The notes below the pieces were generated by a model. It saw only the letters and a list, made by a program, of their open reading frames with translations, did no database searches and was not told where the DNA came from. Positions 8,413-15,923 of a stretch of 64,000 bases of DNA are shown piece by piece. This stretch comes from Phycisphaerales bacterium. Lineage in GTDB: Bacteria; Planctomycetota; Phycisphaerae; UBA1845. The position numbers and the translations under genes are program-made. The DNA lies in assembly GCA_020852275.1 (NCBI GenBank), contig JADZBE010000042.1, positions 1 through 64,000 of the forward strand, given 5' to 3'. Each line of letters begins with the position of its first letter. Position 1 is the first letter of the stretch.

Positions 8413-9926
8413 GGTTTTGGCGGCGCGGGTTCTTTCGAAGACGTCGCGGGCGGACGGGTGCGGGGCGCGTCGTCGCCGGCTTCCTCCTCATTCTCGACGT
8501 AGCCCAGCCCGCGAAGCTGCTCCTTCATCTTCGAGTCCGCGGTGTTCTTGCCTGGCGTGCGCCCCTCGGCCAGCGCGGCGGCGCGCTGCGCGAACCGTTC
8601 CAGCCGCGCGAGCAGATCCGCTTTCATCGCGGCGGCGACGCGCGGCTCGTCCTCGACTTTGTTCAGCAGCTCGTGCGGATCCGCGGTGAGATCGTAAAGC
8701 TCGCTCCTCCCCTCCGTCAGGTGGTAATAGCGCCACCGCGCCCCGGTCAGCGCGAAGCGCCGCCCCGGTCCCCAGCCCTCGGAGTGATCCGTGCGCTCGC
8801 TGAACACGGCATCCCGCTTGAAGTCCGGCGCCAGCACATCCAACCCCGACGCCTGTGCGCGCATCTCCGCCGCTGCCGGCGAACCCATCGCCGCCAGCAC
8901 GGTGGGAAACACGTCCACGAGCGAAACAACCGACTCCACGCGGCCCGGCGCGCGGTGCATTTCCCGGGGGAAGCGGATCATCAGCGGCACGTGCATCTGC
9001 TCCTCGTGCAGGTCGCCATGCGCGGGCCAGTCATGCTGCCCCAGTCCTTCGCCGTGATCGGCGGTCAGGATGAGGATCGCGCGATCCTCCCGTCCCGATT
9101 CGCGCAGCGCGCTCAGCGCCCTGCCTACCTGCTCGTCCATAAAGCGGACTTCGCCGTCGTAGCGGTTGTAAACGTCCAGCGCGTCACGAGTCTTCCACTT
9201 GTCGGGGAAGGTCATCGTCGCGCAGCGCTGGGCGACCCAAGTCTTGAGGCGCTCGTCCGTGGTGTACCGGCGGGCGTAGGGCGCTGGCGCGTCGTAAGGC
9301 CAGTGCGGATCGAAAAGGTGAATCCATGCGAAAAACGGCTCCTTTGGGGACGCGGCAAGCCACGCGACAAACGCCTCGACGGTCTCGTCCGCGCGGCGCT
9401 GACCCGCCAGCTTCCAGTCGTCCTTCTCGGGTTGCGAGTAGAAGTCGAAGCCGATGCCCAGCCCGGTCGAGTCGCGCACGGGCGCGGCGCTTACGAAGGC
9501 GGCTGTGGCGTAGCCCGCGTCTTTCAGCATCTGCGTGACGCTGCGCAGCTTGGCTGTCGGCTCGAAGGACGCCTCAATGAGCCGCGTGTTGGACAGGTAG
9601 CCGTGCTCGGACGGATACACGCCCGTGAAGAGCGACAGGTGCGAGGGAAACGTGGTGGCCATCGGCGCGCAGGCTCGCGTGAAGAGCAGCGAGTCCCGCG
9701 CGAGGGCGTCGATGTTCGGCGACGTGTCGCGGAAGTAACCGTAGCAGCCGAGATGATCCGCTCGCAGGGTATCGACAGTAATCAGCAGGATGCTCGCCGG
9801 CGTCTGCGGCGCCGGCGCACCGGCCTTCTGCGCTGTGGGGGATGCTCCAGACCACGCTGCACCCGGCGCGCACACCATCATGCACGCGGTCTGGCAAAAC
9901 AGCAGAAAGTGTGACCTTCTGATCAT
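8409..9926 (-). CDS. Sulfatase-fold (alkaline phosphatase superfamily) exported protein
   Basis: The 505-residue protein begins at the ATG at 9924-9926, where a signal peptide starts (MIRRSHFLLFCQTACMMVC). An upstream extension of the frame reads through an intergenic hairpin repeat and is rejected. Sulfatase-family metal sites are visible: ITVDTLRADHLGCYGY, then the nucleophile region TTFPSHLSLFTG, DPHWPYDAP, and ILTADHGEGLGQHDW. The nucleophile position has Thr, not the Cys or Ser that becomes formylglycine in true sulfatases, and His replaces the Arg. The same TxPSH form is known in a large group annotated as sulfatases but likely to be phosphatases or phosphotransferases. It is coupled to the glycosyltransferase downstream, which suggests cell-envelope glycan or lipid modification. 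Confidence 0.8.
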   Translation of the reverse strand: MIRRSHFLLFCQTACMMVCAPGAAWSGASPTAQKAGAPAPQTPASILLITVDTLRADHLGCYGYFRDTSPNIDALARDSLLFTRACAPMATTFPSHLSLFTGVYPSEHGYLSNTRLIEASFEPTAKLRSVTQMLKDAGYATAAFVSAAPVRDSTGLGIGFDFYSQPEKDDWKLAGQRRADETVEAFVAWLAASPKEPFFAWIHLFDPHWPYDAPAPYARRYTTDERLKTWVAQRCATMTFPDKWKTRDALDVYNRYDGEVRFMDEQVGRALSALRESGREDRAILILTADHGEGLGQHDWPAHGDLHEEQMHVPLMIRFPREMHRAPGRVESVVSLVDVFPTVLAAMGSPAAAEMRAQASGLDVLAPDFKRDAVFSERTDHSEGWGPGRRFALTGARWRYYHLTEGRSELYDLTADPHELLNKVEDEPRVAAAMKADLLARLERFAQRAAALAEGRTPGKNTADSKMKEQLRGLGYVENEEEAGDDAPRTRPPATSSKEPAPPKP

Positions 9927-9975
9927 CGCTTCAGGTTCCGTGCCGCCCGCGGGGGATGACTCCACGGGCGGGTGG

Positions 9976-10047
9976 CATGGTCTACGGTACTCCGTTGACC
10001 ATGCTTTTGCCCCGCTCGCCACGGTCAGCCGAGTACGCCAGACCGTG
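9976..10047. repeat. Two GTAC-loop hairpins (dispersed repeat family A)
   Basis: Two 28-base palindromes lie side by side upstream of the sulfatase-fold gene. At 9976-10003 the outer stem is CATGGTC/GACCATG around a GGTACTCC centre. At 10020-10047 the stem is CACGGTC/GACCGTG around CGAGTACG. The pair is bracketed by GGTGGCA and TGCCACCC, which are inverted copies of each other. Related copies are at 15854, 31171, 33089, 59335 and 62264. Confidence 0.85.
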
Positions 10048-10077
10048 CCACCCAGTCTCCGTTCAGCGCGTTTCCAT

Positions 10078-11661
10078 CTATTCCCCGGTCTCGCTTGAAT
10101 CCGCCGGCGCGGCGAAGCGACCGGTCGTCCACCAGGAGCGGACATCATCGGCGTCGTAGCGCATCGCCCGCGTTCGCAGCCATGCCATCGGTTCGGGCAC
10201 GGTGAACGTCCGGTCCGGCTGTCGAACCAGGCCCACGTCGCGCCCGAACAGCCGGATCGTCAGCATCGTGCGCCCATCCTCGCCGTGCGTGCCCAGCACG
10301 CGAAGCTGGTCCCCATCCAGCTTCAGCCGCGCCCCGAACTCGGCATACTCGACCTGCTCAGGGAGCATCCCCGCGACCTCCACGCCGAGCAGCTCCTTCG
10401 CCGCCAGCGCCAGCGTCCGCCGGTCGATCAGACCCGGCTCCCCTTCCGGCGGGAGCACGTGGACCTCCACGTCCGCCGTGTGAAGGTGATCGTCCAGCAC
10501 GATCAGCGAGTGAATCGTCACCTCCGCCACGCCGGTCACGCGCCCCTGCCCCCACAAGTCGGTCGCGCGCTGCACATCCAACCCGTAGATGCGCCCGGCA
10601 ACGGATAGAAGCTCCACGCTCCCATCTTGAAACCGCGCCTCGCGCACGAAAAGATCGGTCTGTGCCCGGCGGTTCGGATCCAGGCCCGGCCAGATCTGTC
10701 CGATCAGGATGCCTCCCAATTCACCTGTGAACTCCAGCGTTTCAAGTCTTCTCTGCTCGACCTCGGCGCGATCCACGATCAGGTTGGCGGTCCCTGTGTA
10801 CGGTCCGCCCGGCAGGCGCCGCGTCAACTCCGCGAGGTCCGCGTCGAAGAGCGATCCGCGGAAGCTCCACCGCGGCCGTCCGTCGGTTTGGGTGAAGCGG
10901 ACGTCTCCGGAGAACTCGCCGGCGCAGACGGGTCCGCCGAGCGCTTCGTCGAGGTTGAAGGCGTCGAGCGTGCTGCGCGGAATCTCAAGCTGCACCTGGT
11001 GGAAGTCCAGCGCTGCGCCGGAGGTGAATCGCGCGGAAATGGCGATCGGCTCATCGACCGACTGCCCGTTCATCGCGCCGCACGTCAGCAGCGCCGAACC
11101 CTCCCCGTCGCGCGTGAAGTCGATCACGCCCGACGCCTGCTGCGCCCGCAGCTCGAACTCGTCCTGCACCCATCGCAGGTCAAAATCCTCCAGCCGCACG
11201 CGCTGCAGCCCGAGATCCGCGAAGTCGTGCTGCAAGCCCGCGGCGATCAGACGCTCATATTCAAAGCGCCGCCACTCCGGCGTGCCCACGATCAGCCACC
11301 CGTCGCGCAGGTGCAGGTGATAGCCCACCTCGTCGCCGACGAGTTGCTCGACCCACGTCGCCCGGCTGCAGGCGAAGACCTGCGGGCCTGCGTCCCACAG
11401 GCTCGCCCGCACGCCCTCGAACGCCTGCGCGTGAAACGCCAGTGGCGCCAGCCGGTCAAACCCTACGGGCATCCCCACGAACTCGCTGATTTCGGCTTCC
11501 AGCGCGCGGCGATGTCCGGGACTGCGCAGATACCAAGCGTAGCCGATGGTCAGCCCGAACGAGGCCACCACGCCCGTAAACGTGCAGAGAAAGACCCGTT
11601 GCCCCGGCTTGCACGTCATCACGTAGATTCCCCGCCGCACCACGACATCTGTCGCTGCCAC
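10078..11661 (-). CDS. AsmA-like membrane-anchored protein, function unknown
   Basis: The 527-residue protein has a single N-terminal membrane helix (VFLCTFTGVVASFGLTIGYAWYL) followed by a long periplasmic part. The part after the helix (ALEAEISEFVGMPVGFDRLAP...) matches the typical opening of AsmA/TamB-like proteins, where a short region after the anchor precedes beta-rich repeats. Later stretches alternate hydrophobic and polar residues as beta strands (LTIRLFGRDVGLVRQPDRTFTV). AsmA-like proteins are thought to bridge membranes and move or regulate lipids. No exact family was recognised. The GTG start at 11659-11661 has no clear ribosome site; an ATG at 11619 is an alternative. It stands alone, flanked by hairpin repeats on the downstream side. 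Confidence 0.6.
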   Translation of the reverse strand: MAATDVVVRRGIYVMTCKPGQRVFLCTFTGVVASFGLTIGYAWYLRSPGHRRALEAEISEFVGMPVGFDRLAPLAFHAQAFEGVRASLWDAGPQVFACSRATWVEQLVGDEVGYHLHLRDGWLIVGTPEWRRFEYERLIAAGLQHDFADLGLQRVRLEDFDLRWVQDEFELRAQQASGVIDFTRDGEGSALLTCGAMNGQSVDEPIAISARFTSGAALDFHQVQLEIPRSTLDAFNLDEALGGPVCAGEFSGDVRFTQTDGRPRWSFRGSLFDADLAELTRRLPGGPYTGTANLIVDRAEVEQRRLETLEFTGELGGILIGQIWPGLDPNRRAQTDLFVREARFQDGSVELLSVAGRIYGLDVQRATDLWGQGRVTGVAEVTIHSLIVLDDHLHTADVEVHVLPPEGEPGLIDRRTLALAAKELLGVEVAGMLPEQVEYAEFGARLKLDGDQLRVLGTHGEDGRTMLTIRLFGRDVGLVRQPDRTFTVPEPMAWLRTRAMRYDADDVRSWWTTGRFAAPADSSETGE

Positions 11662-11790
11662 GAAGCGTTCAGAGCCGCTTTCGCGGGAGCATTTTATGAT
11701 GCAACCCGGCGCGACACCACCGGGGTCTCCGGTCTGCGTTGGGGCTTGGATTCTGTCCTGCGCGGGGGAGCCACTCCTCCTTGCGGTCGA

Positions 11791-12561
11791 TCACGTCCAA
11801 TACCGCACCGCGTTCTTGAAGAACCGCAGCCCGTCGGCCACGTCGGTCGGCGGGCGGCGTGTCCAAAGGGGGTGATTGGTGGGATCGAGGTGGCGGTCGG
11901 GGTGAGGCATGAGTCCCATCACGCGGCCGGTGGGGTCGCACAGTCCCGCGATGTCGTTGAAGCTGCCGTTGGGATTGGCGGGATAAGCGGCGGCTTCGCC
12001 CGCGGGATGGACGTAGCGCAGCGCGACGTGGCCCGCGGATTCGAGCTGTGCCAGGGTGGCGTCACTGTCGGTCACGACCCGGCCCTCGCCGTGCTCGACG
12101 GGCATTTCAGTGTACGCGTTGCCGGCAAGATACGGGCAGTCAGCGCGGCAGACTTTCATTCGGACCCACCGGGCCTCGAACTTGCCGGAGGCGTTGTGCG
12201 TGACGGTGACGGCGCGCTGCGGGATCGAGCCTCCGGGAAGGAGCCCCGCCTTGACCAGCACCTGCAGCCCGTTGCAGATGCCCAGAACGCCGCCGCCGCG
12301 CTCGATCAATGCGCGGACCTCGTCAAGCAGAAACCCGCTGAGCCCCGCGGCGAAGACCTTGCCCGCTGCGATGTCGTCGCCGTAGCTGAAGCCGCCGGGG
12401 AAAGTGAGGATCACGTAGTCGCGCAGCAGCGAAGGGCGCTCGATCCAGCGCTCGAGGTGCACAAGCGTCGGCACCGCCCCGGCCAGCCGCCAGCCGTGCA
12501 TCGTCTCCTCATCGCAGTTCGTGCCCGGCGCTCGGACGACCAGGACTTTCACTGTCGCCAT
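11791..12561 (-). CDS. purQ: Phosphoribosylformylglycinamidine synthase, glutaminase subunit
   Basis: PurQ releases ammonia from glutamine for PurL in the fourth step of IMP synthesis. The 256-residue protein shows the class I amidotransferase landmarks: VLVVRAPGTNCDEET at the N terminus, the oxyanion region FPGGFSYGDD, the nucleophile in GICNGLQVL, and MPHPDRHLDP at the C terminus. The last motif is normally MPHPE, so the catalytic-triad Glu appears to be Asp here. The gene starts 22 bases after the purL stop on the same strand, so the two subunits are made from one message. The length suits the longer PurQ form found with PurS-fused PurL. Confidence 0.93.
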   Translation of the reverse strand: MATVKVLVVRAPGTNCDEETMHGWRLAGAVPTLVHLERWIERPSLLRDYVILTFPGGFSYGDDIAAGKVFAAGLSGFLLDEVRALIERGGGVLGICNGLQVLVKAGLLPGGSIPQRAVTVTHNASGKFEARWVRMKVCRADCPYLAGNAYTEMPVEHGEGRVVTDSDATLAQLESAGHVALRYVHPAGEAAAYPANPNGSFNDIAGLCDPTGRVMGLMPHPDRHLDPTNHPLWTRRPPTDVADGLRFFKNAVRYWT

Positions 12562-12583
12562 GATTCGGTCTCACTGCCAGCCG

Positions 12584-15500
12584 CTATCCCATTCCGTCAA
12601 GCGGCGCGCGCCAGGCGCTTGCCAGCTCATGGATGGACCACGCGCAAGGCTCGCCGCTTGCGCCCGTAAGTTTCAAGTGCGGCGAGTCCGTCACCTGACC
12701 CAGTACGGGAAGCTCCGCTGCTGCCGCATCCGCCGCGGTCATTTCCAGCAGATACGACGTCGCCGCCGGCGCGAAGAGCGCGGCCGACCATGCGCTTTCC
12801 TTAACGTGGATTTCCAGACCCAGCCCCGAGGCGATGCTCATTTCCGCCAGCGCCACCAGCAGACCGCCGTCGCTCACGTCGTGCGCGCCGCGGATTCTTC
12901 CAGCGGCGATCAGGGATGCGACGCGCTGATGCATCGAGAGCGCGGCCTCGAATCCGCGCGAATCCACCGGCGCGGAGGCGAGCGCGATCACGTTTCCCGG
13001 CGATTTCAGGTCCATCGTCACGCAGCGCCGTGCGTCAACGAGGACGCTGATGGCGCTGATGAGCAGCGTCGGCGGGATCGCCAGGCGCTGCGGAAGACCG
13101 AGACGCTTCGCCTCCTGCGGGTCCATCGAGAACTCGTTGCTGAGCGAATCCTTGCCGGAGATGAAGGGCAGACCCAGCGCGATCGCCGCGTCCGCCGCTC
13201 CCCGGCACGCCCGGACGAGCGTCCCGAGTGCCAGTTCGTTGTCACACTTGGGCCAGCAGAAATTGTCGAGAATCGCCGTGTGCCGCGGGTCCGCGCCGAC
13301 GCAGATGACGTTGCGCAGCGCCTCGTCCACCGCAAGCACGGCCATCCAGTACGGGTCGCGGTCGGACGCCTGCGGGCACAGTCCGCACCCCAGCGCCACG
13401 GCGCGCAGACTGTCGAGCCGCGGACGCAGCACGGCCGCGTCGGAGGGGCCGAAGCCCGGACCGCACAGCGGCTTGACCACGCTGCGCCCCTGCACCTCGT
13501 GGTCATACTGGCGGATGACCCACTCCTTCGAGGCGACGTTCAACGAGCGCAGTTCCGCCAGAAGCCGCTCGCGCAGTCCATCCGCGGCGTCCGCATTCGG
13601 AGGTGAACCCTCGGCGGGCGTAGCCCGCCCTACGCCCAAGCCCGGCTGCTCCTTCTGCTCGCTCTGCGCTCTCGGCGCTCTCTGCGTCCTCTGCGGATCC
13701 GCATTCTCGCGCAGGTCCCCGGATTCCGTCGCTATGGATGGTTCCCCGGGCTTCGACGCGCTCCACGTGGCCCGGCGCTTCATGCGCGGCAGACCTTCGT
13801 GCAGGAAATGAACGTCCAGATCGCCGACCCCGTGCCCGTCGTAGCGCACGCGGAGCCGACCGTCGCCCGTGAAGCGCCCGATCACCGCGGCCTCGACCTC
13901 CTCCTCCGCGAAGATCGAGAGGAATCGCTCGATCTGCCGCGGCGGCACGGCGAAGACCATGCGTTCCTGCGCCTCGGATATCCAGATTTCGTCGTAGCGC
14001 AGCCCGGAGTACTTCAGCGGAACCTTCTCCAGGTCCACCTCCGCGCCGAGTTCCGCGCCCATCTCGCCGACGGCACTGCTGAGGCCTCCCGCGCCGCAGT
14101 CGGTGACCGCGGAGTACAGGCACCCGCCCTCCGCGTCGCGCGCCCGCAGCAGCGCGTCGAGCACCTTCTTTTCCTCGACGGCGTTGCCGATCTGCACCGC
14201 GTGCGAGAACTCATCGACGTGCGTGGTCTCCAGCTCGGCGGAGGAGAACGTGGCCCCGTGGATGCCGTCGCGCCCCGTGCGCCCGCCGGCGACGACGACG
14301 AAGTCCCCCGGCCGCGCGCTTTTCTCGATGCGGTTTCGCGGGATCAGCCCGACGCATCCGCAGAAGACCAGCGGGTTGGCGAGGTAGCGCGGATCGAAAT
14401 GAATCGCGCCGTTCACCGTGGGGATGCCCATGCGATTGCCGTAATCGCGCACACCCGCGACCACGCCTTTGAGCACACGGCGCGGGTGCAGGACGCCGGT
14501 CGGCAGGCGCTCCGCTGGATAGTCCGGCGGCGCGAGGCAGAAGACGTCCGTCGAGGCGATGGGCCTGGCGCCCAGTCCGCAGCCCATGATGTCGCGGATG
14601 CACCCACCGATGCCCGTGGCCGCCCCGCCGTAAGGCTCGATTGCCGAAGGGTGGTTGTGCGTCTCGACCTTGAAAGCGACGCCGTAGTCGTCGTCGAAGG
14701 CGATCACGCCGGCGTTGTCCACAAAGACGGAGAGGCACCAGTCGCGCCCCGTATCGCGCGTGGCGCGGACGATCGTGTCTTTCAGCAGGTTGTCAAAACG
14801 CACGCGGACGCGCCCGGGCCTGCCGAAATCGTCGCCTTCGTAGTCGATGGCGCTCTTGAGCGTCTTGTGCACGCAATGCTCGGACCAGGTCTGCGCGAGG
14901 GTTTCAAGCTCGATATCGGTCGGCTCGCGCTTCAGCGCGGAGTAATGCGCCTGGATGGCCCGCATTTCGTCGAGGGAGAGGAAGAGGTGTCCCTCGCGCG
15001 AGAGTTTGGTCAGCCCCGCGTCGTCGAGATCTCGCAGGAGGACGTGGCGCAGCGCGAACGTGTACTGCGGCGGCTGCGGGAAGCGGTCGGGCAGGGGGTC
15101 ATCGCCGCCCATGCCGCGGACGTACGCGCGCTCGATGCACTCGTTGGCGAGGAGCCGACGGGCGATGTGCACGAGTTCGTCGCGGCTCCGTGCACCGGTC
15201 ATGGCGAAGCGCCGACCCGTGCGAACGTCTTCGACTGCGTTGGCGTCCTCGCCGCGGGCGGCTAGCGCGCGGCGCAACGTGCGCAACGTCGTCAGGGCGA
15301 CCGGGTCCATCACGCCGGGCTGATAATGGACTTCGACGCTGGGGGCTGATTCGCGGCGACGGTCCAGACCTTCGAGCACGTCAAAGGACTCCGTCACGGG
15401 ATCGGCGAGCAGCGACGCGGCCAGCTCCGTGAGGCGACGGTGGTCGATCGCGCCTTTCAGAAAATACAGCCGCTGGCAGCGAACGCCCTCCACGTGCGGC

Positions 15501-15598
15501 AGGCCCAACTGATGCACGTCCGCCAGCACCGAGCCTCCGGTCCCGTCGAACCGCGCGTCGCGTGGGCGGATACAGACTGTCCAATACCGATCAGCCAT
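12584..15598 (-). CDS. purL: Phosphoribosylformylglycinamidine synthase with fused PurS-like domains
   Basis: PurL makes FGAM from FGAR, ATP and ammonia. The 1004-residue protein opens with two PurS-like segments (about residues 1-80 and 88-165), so no separate purS is needed. Two AIRS-type halves follow. Visible landmarks are EHCVHKTLKSAIDYEG, the substrate/metal loop VETHNHPSAIEPYGGAATGIGG, GNRMGIPTVNGAIHFD, VTDCGAGGLSSAVGEMG, ISEAQERM, and in the second half ICVGADPRHTAILDNFCWP and GLPFISGKDSLSNE. Between the halves (about 13570-13775) is a polar linker whose DNA matches intergenic repeats of this genome. PurL is followed by purQ; purF is some 20 kb away. Confidence 0.95.
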   Translation of the reverse strand: MADRYWTVCIRPRDARFDGTGGSVLADVHQLGLPHVEGVRCQRLYFLKGAIDHRRLTELAASLLADPVTESFDVLEGLDRRRESAPSVEVHYQPGVMDPVALTTLRTLRRALAARGEDANAVEDVRTGRRFAMTGARSRDELVHIARRLLANECIERAYVRGMGGDDPLPDRFPQPPQYTFALRHVLLRDLDDAGLTKLSREGHLFLSLDEMRAIQAHYSALKREPTDIELETLAQTWSEHCVHKTLKSAIDYEGDDFGRPGRVRVRFDNLLKDTIVRATRDTGRDWCLSVFVDNAGVIAFDDDYGVAFKVETHNHPSAIEPYGGAATGIGGCIRDIMGCGLGARPIASTDVFCLAPPDYPAERLPTGVLHPRRVLKGVVAGVRDYGNRMGIPTVNGAIHFDPRYLANPLVFCGCVGLIPRNRIEKSARPGDFVVVAGGRTGRDGIHGATFSSAELETTHVDEFSHAVQIGNAVEEKKVLDALLRARDAEGGCLYSAVTDCGAGGLSSAVGEMGAELGAEVDLEKVPLKYSGLRYDEIWISEAQERMVFAVPPRQIERFLSIFAEEEVEAAVIGRFTGDGRLRVRYDGHGVGDLDVHFLHEGLPRMKRRATWSASKPGEPSIATESGDLRENADPQRTQRAPRAQSEQKEQPGLGVGRATPAEGSPPNADAADGLRERLLAELRSLNVASKEWVIRQYDHEVQGRSVVKPLCGPGFGPSDAAVLRPRLDSLRAVALGCGLCPQASDRDPYWMAVLAVDEALRNVICVGADPRHTAILDNFCWPKCDNELALGTLVRACRGAADAAIALGLPFISGKDSLSNEFSMDPQEAKRLGLPQRLAIPPTLLISAISVLVDARRCVTMDLKSPGNVIALASAPVDSRGFEAALSMHQRVASLIAAGRIRGAHDVSDGGLLVALAEMSIASGLGLEIHVKESAWSAALFAPAATSYLLEMTAADAAAAELPVLGQVTDSPHLKLTGASGEPCAWSIHELASAWRAPLDGMG
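13570..13775 (-). repeat. Repeat-derived linker inside purL
   Basis: Within the purL frame, 13656-13699 reads CTCGCTCTGCGCTCTCGGCG then CTCTCTGCGTCCTCTGCGGA. The same CTGCGTCCTCTGCGGAT occurs between genes at 42596-42614, and a related AT-richer form at 42325-42365. Just beside it, GGCGGGCGTAGCCCGCC is a perfect palindrome. The encoded stretch (QRTQRAPRAQSEQKEQPG) is low in complexity and not expected in PurL. Confidence 0.7.
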
Positions 15599-15923
15599 GA
15601 AGATCCGTCCGCTCCCGCGCCGCTTCTGCCTGGATCGCCTTCACCGTGGGGCGCGTGCAATGGGTCGATTCCCGTTGCGACCCGCGTCCCGCGCCCGCCC
15701 GAAGAGGTTGCCGAACCGATCGTCGTGCAACGTAACGGATTGTCAATGCCGAAGGCTCGCGCGCGGCGGGGGCGCGAGGGTCGAGTGGCACGGATCCGCG
15801 GCAGCGGACCCGTGGCGTGCGCGGGCGGGGCTTGTTCTCTAGACCCCATCGCCCACGCTCAGGCGAGTACGCCAGAGCGTGCCACCCGGGCGACGAGGTG
15901 TTCCGCCTGGCCCCCCGGCGAAC
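15599..15923. repeat. 325-base gap holding one family A hairpin
   Basis: The gap between purL and the ClC gene contains a 28-base hairpin at 15854-15881. Its outer stem is CACGCTC/GAGCGTG around GGCGAGTACGCC, followed by CCACCC. Compared with the CACGGTC/GACCGTG copies, both stem sides have changed together, so pairing is kept. The rest is GC-rich with no recognised gene or RNA. It must contain the purL promoter. Confidence 0.75.

Noticed and set aside
6823..8502. Plus-strand frame of 559 codons opposite the DUF2723 gene
   Set aside because: No family motif, extreme Arg/Gln/His content and no ribosome site; the minus-strand frame has clear transmembrane helices and DUF2723 motifs.
9927..10148. 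74-codon N-terminal extension of the sulfatase-fold protein
   Set aside because: It is translated intergenic hairpin repeat; the signal peptide begins at the ATG at 9926.
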